5,249 nt of DNA, taken from the NCBI GenBank assembly GCA_030627585.1, contig DAOURU010000101.1, positions 1 to 5,249 of the forward strand, read 5' to 3'. The position numbers and the translations under genes were made by a program. The stretch comes from Bacillota bacterium. GTDB lineage: Bacteria; Bacillota; DSM-12270; Thermacetogeniales; Thermacetogeniaceae. Of the stretch, positions 1 to 4,827 are shown piece by piece; the first letter of the stretch is position 1; every line of letters starts with the position of its first letter. Under the pieces are notes generated by a model. It searched no databases and had not been told where the DNA came from. It saw only the letters and a list, made by a program, of their open reading frames with translations.

Positions 1-190
1 CTTTCCCTTGCAGACGTGCCTGCCGGGCCTCTTTAATCTGCCTGTTTATTTCACCATCGTTCCTTATTTCTTCCACGGCCTCCAGTTCTTCCTTCAGGGC
101 AAGAAGCTCCAACAAGGAAACTGCCGTTTTCAGGTTTTCCACAGAAAGCTTTTGCAGAATACCGGTTGCTTTCTCAAAATTATTTTCCAT
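1..190 (-). CDS. Small antitoxin-like protein, N-terminal part (runs off left edge)
   Basis: An ATG (complement of 188-190) opens a frame that stays open for 63 codons to the window edge, so the C-terminus is missing. A good ribosome binding site, GAGGTGAT, lies at 195-202 on the minus strand. The protein begins MENNFEKATGILQKL and is almost entirely charged, helical sequence: a leucine-rich helix (about residues 18-35) followed by a Glu/Lys/Arg-rich stretch ending in KEARQARLQGK. I infer a resemblance to short Firmicutes antitoxins of RelE/ParE-type modules, in which a helical dimerisation region is followed by a basic tail, but I see no diagnostic motif. The toxin, if any, would lie beyond the left edge. 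It is divergent from the nuclease gene at 354. It could also be an unrelated small coiled-coil protein. That it is a gene is fairly safe; the function is tentative. Confidence 0.6.
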   Translation of the reverse strand, partial: MENNFEKATGILQKLSVENLKTAVSLLELLALKEELEAVEEIRNDGEINRQIKEARQARLQGK

Positions 191-208
191 TTGAATCACC
201 TCAAAACC

Positions 209-217
209 ATTATACCA
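209..217 (-). promoter_or_regulatory. Extended -10 promoter element for the left-edge gene
   Basis: On the minus strand the sequence reads TGGTATAAT: a perfect TATAAT (209-214) preceded by TG one base upstream, the extended -10 pattern of a SigA promoter. No good -35 is seen 17-18 bp upstream, which extended -10 promoters tolerate. Transcription would begin near 202, so the ribosome binding site at 195-202 would lie at the very 5' end of the mRNA. Confidence 0.5.
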
Positions 218-250
218 TAAGCAAGATACCCCGAGAAAAACCACAATAGC

Positions 251-277
251 TGCAGGAGTTGCAGGAGTTGCAGGAGA
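251..277. repeat. Three tandem copies of TGCAGGAGT
   Basis: Three head-to-tail 9-bp units occupy 251-259, 260-268 and 269-277. The first two are identical and the third ends in A instead of T. They sit in the divergent intergenic region between the antitoxin-like gene and the nuclease gene. Being short and perfect, they may be a slippage product or a multi-copy protein binding site. The last copy opens the longer motif at 268-295. Confidence 0.85.
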
Positions 278-295
278 ATGTTTCATTTTGGAGAA
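268..295 (+). repeat. Intergenic motif TTGCAGGA...TTTTGGAGAA (copy 1)
   Basis: This 28-bp stretch starts TTGCAGGA and ends TG-N2-GAA. A second sequence with the same ends and the same overall length lies at 2527-2554. Sixteen of 28 positions agree, concentrated at the two ends. I infer a dispersed intergenic motif; its role is unknown. Confidence 0.35.
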
Positions 296-316
296 TAGTA
301 GCTAAAGTACAGATTT

Positions 317-332
317 GCCTGCTGTTGCAGGC
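317..332 (+). repeat. Small hairpin in the nuclease leader
   Basis: GCCTGC and GCAGGC (317-322 and 327-332) are perfect inverted arms around a TGTT loop, six bases ahead of the GAGGGGG ribosome binding site of the next gene. No T-run follows, so it is not a convincing terminator. It could be a minor structure in the mRNA leader. Confidence 0.4.
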
Positions 333-353
333 TCTTTGAGGGGGATTCCATAA

Positions 354-914
354 ATGAAAATACGGACGGCACTGCGGAGCTTTGCCTTGATTTCTCTGGT
401 TGTGCTGTCCTTCTTTATTCTCCCCTTATTCCTTGGAGGCCTTGGAGGGTGCGGTCAGTCACAGGAAGAAGCGAATTTGATAACCGCGACCGTCACGCGC
501 GTAGTTGACGGGGATACGGCCTATGTGAACACCGGGGGGCGCTCCGAAAAGGTTCGCTTCATCGGCGTGGATGCTCCGGAGAACACCCGCGAGGTTGAGC
601 CCTACGGAAAGGAAGCGGCAGCTTATACAACTAAACAGCTCCTCGGGAAGAAAGTCTGGCTGGAGTTAGATGCCCAGGAGCGAGACAAGTACGGCAGGTT
701 GCTTGCCTATGTATGGCTTGCTCCACCGAATAACGATTCCGAGACCGAGGTGCGGGCGAAGATGCTCAACGCCCGGCTGCTTCTCGAGGGCTACGCTCAG
801 GTGATGACCGTACCTCCGAACGTCAAGTACGCCGACCTTTTTGTAAAGCTCCAGCGGGAAGCCCGCGAGGCGGGGAAGGAATGCCACCTGGAAAAGAAAA
901 AGGGGGTGGTGTAG
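354..914 (+). CDS. Lipoprotein thermonuclease (staphylococcal nuclease family)
   Basis: This 186-residue protein is a calcium-dependent phosphodiesterase of the SNase (TNase) family, predicted to cleave DNA and RNA outside the membrane. Residues 1-33 form a lipoprotein signal: basic MKIR, a hydrophobic stretch and a lipobox LGGC with Cys33 as the lipid-modified residue. The SNase domain covers about residues 43-176. By alignment to the S. aureus enzyme, the calcium ligands are in DGDT (52-55) and Asp73, and the catalytic residues are Arg68 (VRF), Glu76 (GVDAPE) and Arg115 (DKYGR). All are present, so the enzyme should be active. The ATG has a GAGGGGG ribosome binding site nine bases upstream. 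The C-terminus is basic (EKKKGVV). It lies 74 bp ahead of the SLH gene in the same direction, perhaps co-transcribed. Likely roles are scavenging of extracellular nucleic acid or surface defence; these are inferred from the family. Confidence 0.93.
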   Translation: MKIRTALRSFALISLVVLSFFILPLFLGGLGGCGQSQEEANLITATVTRVVDGDTAYVNTGGRSEKVRFIGVDAPENTREVEPYGKEAAAYTTKQLLGKKVWLELDAQERDKYGRLLAYVWLAPPNNDSETEVRAKMLNARLLLEGYAQVMTVPPNVKYADLFVKLQREAREAGKECHLEKKKGVV

Positions 915-988
915 CAAAAGCAGGCAAGACTCCAGACAGTGGAAAGTCCTAACGAAACTCCTAACAATAAAAGAAAGGAGGAAGATAC

Positions 989-2359
989 ATGCGGAAGACT
1001 GTTTTTTTATTAGCGTTGCTGTTGGTCCTGGTAACCGGGAGCACAGCATGGGGTGCCGTGTCTGAAGGGGAAGAAGTCTCGCACTGTATATTAACCCGCG
1101 GTAAGTTTGCTGTCATGCTTGTGCAGGCCGCCAATATGGAGGCGATCCAGGACGAAGGAGCGGCGGCAAGATTGCTGGTTGAAAAAGGGATTCTGCGGGG
1201 ATATCCCGGTGGAGACCTCAAGCTTGACAGGGGCGTCACCCGGCTGGAGGCTACGGTTCTGGTGGGCAGAACGCTGGGGTTAAAAGATGGTATCGGAGTT
1301 CCTGAGTGGATAAACACTCCTGAAGATGTCGCTGGCAAACTGCCGCAGGAGCACTGGGGCTACGACCTCTACAGCTGGATCAGCCGGCTGGGGCTGGTGG
1401 AAGGCGATCCGCACGGTGTGCTGACCGAGGCTCAGGGAGCCGAGTTTTTAAGTAAAGTCTTTACCTCTGATGCCAGGGCGAAGGATATTCTGAATAAAGT
1501 TAAAGAGAAAGAGCGGGAATTGATGGAGAATTTTGGGTTGCGCACCGGTATGAAGTGCAGCATGAAGATGATTGCCCGCCCCGGGGTTGAGGGTGCCGAG
1601 AAAATTCCGCAGGTGGAAGGCAGGGTGTATGCCGTTCAGGAAATGGTTTGGCCGGACAGGATTCACCAGACCACCACGGTTTCCGTGAATATCCCTGGGG
1701 AGGAACAGCAGGAGTTTACTTCTGAGATGTATTTCGTGGACGGCAAGATGTACCAGCAGATGCCTGATCCTGACACCGGCAAACTCACCTGGTATCGTTA
1801 CCCGGAAGACATGCTGCCCAACATCGGCGTTATGGAGCAAATTATAAAACAGGCCGCAGAACAGACGCAGGCTGTACCCCCGGAACTGGAAGAATTCATT
1901 CATTATCAGATGTTGGGCACCAAAGAAATTGACGGTGAGGAAGTATATGAAATCGCCTTTTACGGGCGGGTGGACGACTTTGAAAAGTTCGTAAAGGCTG
2001 CTATGAATCGGTTCGGCAGCGGTGAACAGTTGCAGCAGTTTGTAAATCAGGCTGCACAGATAGCGGAACAAATGCTGGATTCCCTGTCTTACTGGGGTAT
2101 TCAGTATGTGGATGTGGATGAGTATGTGACTCGCGGTATGCAGTCCGCTTTTCTCATTACTTATGCCGAGGAATTTGCTGGAACGCCTGTGCCGATAGAG
2201 GCGATGGAGATGGCCATGGAGATGGAAAAATACGAGTTCAGCGACGAAATAAAGGTAGAAGTGCCGGAAGAAGCTCTGAATGCGCCTCTGCTGCCATTTT
2301 TAGAAAAAGCTGAAGAACAACCGTCAACAGAAGAAATGCAGGAAATACAGAAAAAGTAA
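989..2359 (+). CDS. Secreted SLH-domain protein with DUF6612/LppX-like region
   Basis: The 456-residue protein starts at an ATG behind a near-ideal AAAGGAGG. Residues 1-23 are a signal peptide (basic MRK, hydrophobic core, probable cleavage after AWGA), with no lipobox. Residues about 30-100 resemble an S-layer homology domain (LVEKGILRGYPGG, then TRLEATVLVGRTLGL), and residues 112-160 a second, weaker one (EHWGYDLYSWISRLGLVEG). SLH domains bind pyruvylated secondary cell-wall polymer, so the protein should sit on the cell wall. Residues about 170-435 look like the DUF6612/LppX-LprAFG-type module: MKCSMKMIA, a VYAVQEM strand, EMYFVDGKMYQQ, and long amphipathic helices. That fold is known to hold lipid-like ligands. 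The C-terminus (436-456) is Glu/Gln-rich and probably disordered. Only two SLH-like units are visible, where three is usual. The SLH assignment is firm, the second module moderately so, and the ligand unknown. Confidence 0.85.
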   Translation: MRKTVFLLALLLVLVTGSTAWGAVSEGEEVSHCILTRGKFAVMLVQAANMEAIQDEGAAARLLVEKGILRGYPGGDLKLDRGVTRLEATVLVGRTLGLKDGIGVPEWINTPEDVAGKLPQEHWGYDLYSWISRLGLVEGDPHGVLTEAQGAEFLSKVFTSDARAKDILNKVKEKERELMENFGLRTGMKCSMKMIARPGVEGAEKIPQVEGRVYAVQEMVWPDRIHQTTTVSVNIPGEEQQEFTSEMYFVDGKMYQQMPDPDTGKLTWYRYPEDMLPNIGVMEQIIKQAAEQTQAVPPELEEFIHYQMLGTKEIDGEEVYEIAFYGRVDDFEKFVKAAMNRFGSGEQLQQFVNQAAQIAEQMLDSLSYWGIQYVDVDEYVTRGMQSAFLITYAEEFAGTPVPIEAMEMAMEMEKYEFSDEIKVEVPEEALNAPLLPFLEKAEEQPSTEEMQEIQKK

Positions 2360-2428
2360 ATAGTTTCAAAGAATTTACTGCGGCCCTTGCTATCGTCAGA
2401 CCGAAATACCAAATGGTGCGTGATATTG

Positions 2429-2602
2429 TTATTGTGATATTGCTGTAGCCGATACTTTAGTCGGTAAATTGGAAAAAATAGAGGGGGAAAAATAGCCTGG
2501 AAAAGAGACGAATTTAGAGGAAAAATTTGCAGGAAAAATCGACCAAATGCCGAAGCACGCCATCCCAGAGATTAGAACGTTAGTATCAAGCATTACTCTC
2601 AT
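2429..2602 (-). pseudogene. PIN-domain (VapC-like) toxin remnant, truncated after about 18 residues
   Basis: On the minus strand an ATG at 2602-2600 overlaps the stop of the antitoxin gene as ATGA, the usual antitoxin-toxin arrangement. The first residues, MRVMLDTNVLISGMACFG, match the start of PIN-family ribonuclease toxins, including the first metal-binding Asp (D6) and the conserved TN. After about residue 18 (near 2549) the similarity stops. The frame continues to a TAA at 2429-2431 (57 residues in all) as Phe/Ser/Pro-rich sequence without the other PIN acidic residues. The full family is about 130-150 residues, so the catalytic core is lost. The break falls in the intergenic-type motif at 2527-2554, which suggests a deletion or rearrangement joint there. 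No transposase is seen at the joint. The PIN identity of the start is strong, and the product is almost certainly inactive. Confidence 0.75.
2527..2554 (+). repeat. Intergenic motif TTGCAGGA...AATGCCGAA (copy 2)
   Basis: It shares TTGCAGGA at the start and TG-N2-GAA at the end, at the same 28-bp length, with 268-295. It overlaps the point where PIN similarity is lost, so it may mark the border between the toxin stub and former intergenic DNA. Confidence 0.35.
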
Positions 2603-2607
2603 GCTTG
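2587..2607 (-). promoter_or_regulatory. Inverted repeat enclosing the antitoxin stop / toxin start
   Basis: Perfect 7-bp arms CAAGCAT (2587-2593) and ATGCTTG (2601-2607) flank a 7-base loop. On the minus-strand mRNA the paired bases include the toxin AUG and the antitoxin UGA. Such a hairpin could lower toxin translation relative to antitoxin. This is an inference from position; the arms are also short enough to arise by chance. Confidence 0.4.
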
Positions 2608-2871
2608 GTCTCCGTAAAGTTCTCTAAAAAGCCGTTCCCGCGCAGCCTCTATTTCCTGCTCGATTTCCCGACGGGTATATCCTTTATCTTTAGCTTCTGT
2701 CACCAGGTCTTTCAGGAGTACGTCTAGAGAGGTCACCGGTTCCAGCACTACTTTATTGTTTTCTACGTAGACCCGCAGTTTCGTGGTGGGCGTAATCCGT
2801 AGCTTTTTTCGGATTTCCTTTGGAATAGTGACCTGTCCGCGCTCGGTTGGGCTTACAAATCGGTTTTGCAT
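2599..2871 (-). CDS. AbrB/MazE-type antitoxin (SpoVT-AbrB domain)
   Basis: The 90-residue protein has an N-terminal swapped-hairpin AbrB domain (about residues 4-47). It shows the family signature RGQVTIPKEIRKKL (11-24), a turn, then KLRVYVENNKVVLEPV (31-46). The domain dimerises and binds DNA. Residues 50-86 are a charged amphipathic helix (IEQEIEAARERLFREL) of the kind that wraps and inhibits a toxin. The ATG at 2871 has an AGGAGG ribosome binding site at a good distance (complement of about 2880-2885). Its stop overlaps the start of a PIN-toxin remnant, so this is the antitoxin half of an AbrB-VapC-type module. The gene appears intact while its partner is broken, making it an orphan. Its own promoter carries a palindrome overlapping the -35, consistent with autorepression. 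Family assignment is firm; pairing with a PIN toxin rests on the adjacent fragment. Confidence 0.9.
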   Translation of the reverse strand: MQNRFVSPTERGQVTIPKEIRKKLRITPTTKLRVYVENNKVVLEPVTSLDVLLKDLVTEAKDKGYTRREIEQEIEAARERLFRELYGDQA

Positions 2872-2903
2872 CTTTCCAACCTCCTCTTAGTTGCTTCGAT
2901 GTA

Positions 2904-2932
2904 ATTCTATCATTAATTCTTATTGAGTACAA
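2904..2932 (-). promoter_or_regulatory. SigA-type promoter of the antitoxin gene
   Basis: On the minus strand, TTGTAC (complement of 2927-2932) and TAGAAT (complement of 2904-2909, 5 of 6 to TATAAT) are separated by exactly 17 bp. The -35 matches only its first three bases. Transcription would start about 25 nt upstream of the antitoxin ATG, leaving room for the AGGAGG site. Confidence 0.55.
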
Positions 2933-2936
2933 TAAG
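2919..2936. promoter_or_regulatory. Operator-like inverted repeat over the antitoxin -35
   Basis: Perfect 7-bp arms CTTATTG and CAATAAG are separated by four bases and overlap the -35 hexamer at 2927-2932. Antitoxins of this class normally repress their own operon through such palindromes, so this is the natural candidate binding site for the AbrB-type protein. The repeat is seen directly; its role is inferred. Confidence 0.55.
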
Positions 2937-2940
2937 TAAT

Positions 2941-3685
2941 CATACCTGAGGTATCCCCACCTTTTAGGCCGCCACATCTAGGAGTTCCGCTGCTTGCCTG
3001 AAAACCAAGGGCCTCAGGAGGGGTAGTTTATTCCACAAGCTTCGTTTCCAGGAGCAGAAGATGTAGAAACCCACCCTGAAGGGAGCAAGGGTTTGTTTCT
3101 TCTCGGTGTTTGCCATGAGCCTCCGATGGAGTCCTTCTCTTTCGGCCCAGAGGCCGATGAGGGTGAGGAGAAAGTAGGTGTAGGCCATGGGGAGAAGGAG
3201 GCGGTTGTAGCGCCCCGACGAAGAGAGCTCAAGGCCCCGGAGCTTAAAGCCGTTACGCTCATTTTTGAGGTCCCTGAAGAACTCGTCTACTTCCATGCGG
3301 GAGCCGTACCAAGTGATGATTCTAGAGAAAGGCTCGTCCTTCACATTCGTAGCAAGAAGCCATGGTTCTTTTTGCTTTACGTTAAAGCAGGCGACAATCC
3401 GAACCGGGTACTGCACCGCTTTGTGGTACCGAACGACTCCAAGGTCCAGCTTTGCGCCCCAGGGGATCTTGAGAGCACCCAACGTTCCCCTGAAACTTTC
3501 GGATTCCACCCACACCTTTCTCTGGGTTCTGACCACAAACTCGAAACCAAGTCTCTCCAGATGCTGTAGGAAGGTCACCCTGGCAAAACCCCTGTCGGCA
3601 AGGATTATCACCCTGCAGTCCCGCGGGAGGATTTTCCGCAAGACTGCAACGAAGTTGTCCTCTATCCTATTCTGGTTTAGGGTAA
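2941..3685 (-). mobile_element. Truncated IS4-type insertion sequence (3' end only)
   Basis: It comprises a probable terminal repeat at the left, the C-terminal portion of a DDE transposase on the minus strand, and an abrupt end at about 3680-3690 where a different transposase fragment begins. The element's other end, first catalytic Asp and start codon are absent, so it cannot move on its own. The left border is approximate. Confidence 0.7.
2942..2954. repeat. 13-bp palindrome at the edge of the IS4-type element
   Basis: ATACCTGAGGTAT is a perfect palindrome around a central G, 9 bp beyond the transposase stop codon. The sequence CTGAGGTATCCCCACC that includes it is a plausible terminal inverted repeat of the insertion sequence. 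This would place the element's end at about 2941-2948, just outside the antitoxin promoter. The opposite end is missing, so the repeat cannot be paired. Confidence 0.45.
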
Positions 3686-3692
3686 GTCTACC
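2964..3692 (-). pseudogene. IS4-family DDE transposase, C-terminal fragment
   Basis: The open frame runs from just after a TAA at 3693-3695 to the stop at 2964. Transposase-like sequence begins at about 3680 with QNRIEDNFVAVLRKILPR and continues with VIILADRGF, the block holding the second catalytic Asp. Near the end of the catalytic domain is YGSRMEVDEFFRDLK, the Y-x2-R-x3-E-x6-K signature of IS4 transposases, in which the position normally Glu appears to be Asp (followed by Glu). A hydrophobic LLLPMAYTYFLLTLIGLWAE segment and a basic tail follow. A full-length member is usually 350-450 residues; about 240 remain, and the N-terminal domain with the first Asp is missing. The TTG at 3641 is only an accidental in-frame start inside the domain. 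Family identity is firm; the gene is dead. Confidence 0.88.
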
Positions 3693-3988
3693 TTAGTCGT
3701 GAAAAGAGAGTAAGGGCCCATGTCACCATTTGTGTATTGGCATATCTTCTGCTGAACACGTTGGAAGAAAAACTGCGGCAGCAAGATTATCCATGTAGTG
3801 CGGCAACTACCCTGGAAATACTGGGAAGATGCCTGTTAAATCGCATTGGCCTTAAAAACAGTGAAAGCTACGCAGAAAGCATTACCGAAGTAACCGCAAC
3901 TCAACTGGAAATACTGGAAAAGTTAAACCTTAAACATCTTACAAAAAATGAGTATATAGATAATCTCCTGGAACATTCTACCAAGTAG
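3686..3988 (+). pseudogene. IS1634-like transposase, C-terminal fragment
   Basis: Reading from just after a TAA at 3683-3685, the frame gives VYLSREKRVRAHVTICVLAY, then a Leu-rich helix LLLNTLEEKLRQQ. This is the conserved far C-terminal block of IS1634-type transposases (typically 'P-V-Y-H..EKRV+AHIFICFLAL'). It continues with LEILGRCLLNRIGLK and EVTATQLEILEKLNLK to a TAG at 3986-3988, followed directly by a second TAG. About 100 residues remain of a protein normally near 500-600, and none of the DDE residues are included. The ATG sometimes available inside this frame is not a real start. The fragment abuts the IS4-type fragment head to head at about 3680-3690. Family placement comes from memory of the C-terminal block and is fairly confident. 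Confidence 0.72.
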
Positions 3989-4066
3989 TAGCGAAAAGTT
4001 AGCTTTCAAATCTCGAAACCCTTGCTGCTGCTTGGCTGGCAATTTCTGTCGCCAAACTTGGGATAA
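3989..4066 (+). mobile_element. Presumed non-coding right end of the IS1634-like element
   Basis: Between the transposase stop and the first recombinase-like codon (4078) there is no open frame of interest. The stretch ends in CCAAACTTGGGATAA, which I take as a possible terminal repeat. That would place the insertion inside the recombinase gene. With the left end of the element lost, the repeat cannot be verified. Confidence 0.35.
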
Positions 4067-4077
4067 TAAGCGATATA

Positions 4078-4216
4078 AATTGTTTTACTACACATCTTTT
4101 AGAAGAGTGGTGTAGGTTTGAGGTATATTCATCAAGAGTTATTGGGGCATGAAAGCTCGAAAACGGCAGAGATTTATATTCGTGAAGGGAGGCTAAGCTG
4201 GTGGGTGGTAAAATGA
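4078..4216 (+). pseudogene. Tyrosine recombinase (phage-type integrase), frameshifted C-terminal remnant
   Basis: Two frames together spell the end of a lambda-type integrase. The first (4078-4104) reads NCFTTHLLE, matching the usual H-S/C-F-A-T-H-L-L-E block but with Asn where the motif His is expected. After a frameshift near 4102-4107, the second frame reads SGVGLRYIHQELLGHESSK, then TAEIY, with the catalytic His of LLGH and the nucleophilic Tyr. It ends at a TGA at 4214-4216. One extra residue (His) is inserted in the usual RYIQELLGH. The catalytic Arg blocks and the N-terminal DNA-binding domain are gone, and the IS1634-like remnant lies immediately upstream, which may have split the gene. 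The tail overlaps the start and ribosome binding site of the next gene. It shows that an integrative element once ended here. The gene is inactive. Confidence 0.8.
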
Positions 4217-4827
4217 AAGGGAAGTGTTTTCTCTGCAACAAAACATTCAGCAAGGCTGGAATGACGAAACACCTTAAAGCGTGTATAAAAGAGTCGGGCG
4301 AGACAAAGCTTTTCCACATCATGATTGAAGGGTTGCATGATCCAGAGTACTGGCTCCACATCGAAATTTCAGCCGATGCAATCCTAGGAGATTTAGATCA
4401 ATTCCTCAGAGATATTTGGCTTGAATGCTGCGGGCACCTTAGCAAATTCACCATTAATAGAGAAAGCTACAGTGAAGAAGACATGAATTTTCAACTGAAC
4501 AGAGTTCTCAAGCCTGGAATGGAATTCTACCACATCTACGACTTTGGTTCTTCTACAGAACTCAGGCTTAGGGTTGTATCTGAAAGGGAAGGGAAAATAG
4601 GGGAAGAAGGAGTTCGAATCCTTGCAAGAAATGAGCTACCCCTTATAACATGCGGCTGCGGTAAGAATGCCAAATGGGTTTGCACCGAATGCATCTATGA
4701 AGGAGAAGGGTGGCTATGCGATGAATGTGCTAAAGAGCATGAATGTGGCGAAGAGATGCTTCTGCCTGTCGTTAATTCCCCAAGGGTTGGAGTTTGTGGA
4801 TATAATGGTGGCAAATATGGGAATTGA
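4201..4827 (+). CDS. pRiA4b ORF-3 family protein with N- and C-terminal Cys/His clusters
   Basis: This protein has 208 residues from a GTG at 4201, placed 8 bases after AAGGGAGG (4185-4192). An ATG at 4213, giving MKGKCFLC, is the alternative start but has only a weak GGTGG site. Residues 9-28 form a C-x2-C-x11-H-x3-C zinc-finger-like cluster (Cys9, Cys12, His24, Cys28). Residues about 36-130 match the pRiA4b ORF-3 domain: LHIEISADAILGDLDQFLRDIW, then a YDFGSSTELRLRV segment. Residues 151-182 form a second metal-binding region (CGC, CTEC, CDEC, HEC), with a closing LLPVVNSPRVGVCGYNG. The biochemical role of the family is not established, though it is often seen on plasmids and mobile elements. 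The zinc sites suggest nucleic-acid or protein binding. Base composition is more AT-rich than in the nuclease/SLH genes, and the start overlaps an integrase relic, which fits acquisition by transfer. Family is confident, function unknown. Confidence 0.85.
   Translation: MGGKMKGKCFLCNKTFSKAGMTKHLKACIKESGETKLFHIMIEGLHDPEYWLHIEISADAILGDLDQFLRDIWLECCGHLSKFTINRESYSEEDMNFQLNRVLKPGMEFYHIYDFGSSTELRLRVVSEREGKIGEEGVRILARNELPLITCGCGKNAKWVCTECIYEGEGWLCDECAKEHECGEEMLLPVVNSPRVGVCGYNGGKYGN

Noticed and set aside
8..220. 70-residue plus-strand ORF at the left edge
   Set aside because: It lies opposite the minus-strand antitoxin-like gene, which has a ribosome binding site and promoter; its composition is low-quality and it has no initiation signal.
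1448..2071. Minus-strand 207-residue ORF
   Set aside because: It is antisense to the SLH/DUF6612 gene, and its Leu/Phe/His-rich sequence is typical of shadow frames.
2355..2379. AGTAAAT/ATTTACT inverted repeat as terminator of the SLH gene
   Set aside because: The stem is all but AT-only, the loop is 11 bases and there is no T-run; it also overlaps the stop codon.
2440..2620. Plus-strand frame reading coiled-coil-like (LVGKLEKIEGEK, stop, TNLEEKFAGKIDQM)
   Set aside because: It contains an internal stop, has no start or ribosome binding site, and the right part is antisense to the recognisable PIN start. A decayed coiled-coil gene cannot be excluded, but the support is too weak.
3641..3643. 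TTG at 3641 as genuine start of a 225-residue transposase
   Set aside because: Transposase similarity continues in frame upstream (QNRIEDNFVAV), so the TTG is internal and the true N-terminus has been lost.
3093..3696. Plus-strand ORFs of 158 and 143 residues across the transposase
   Set aside because: They are antisense to a clearly recognisable IS4-type transposase and show no family features.
3999..4361. Minus-strand 120-residue ORF across the IS end, integrase relic and pRiA4b start
   Set aside because: It spans three unrelated features on the other strand, and no initiation signal or family resemblance is seen.
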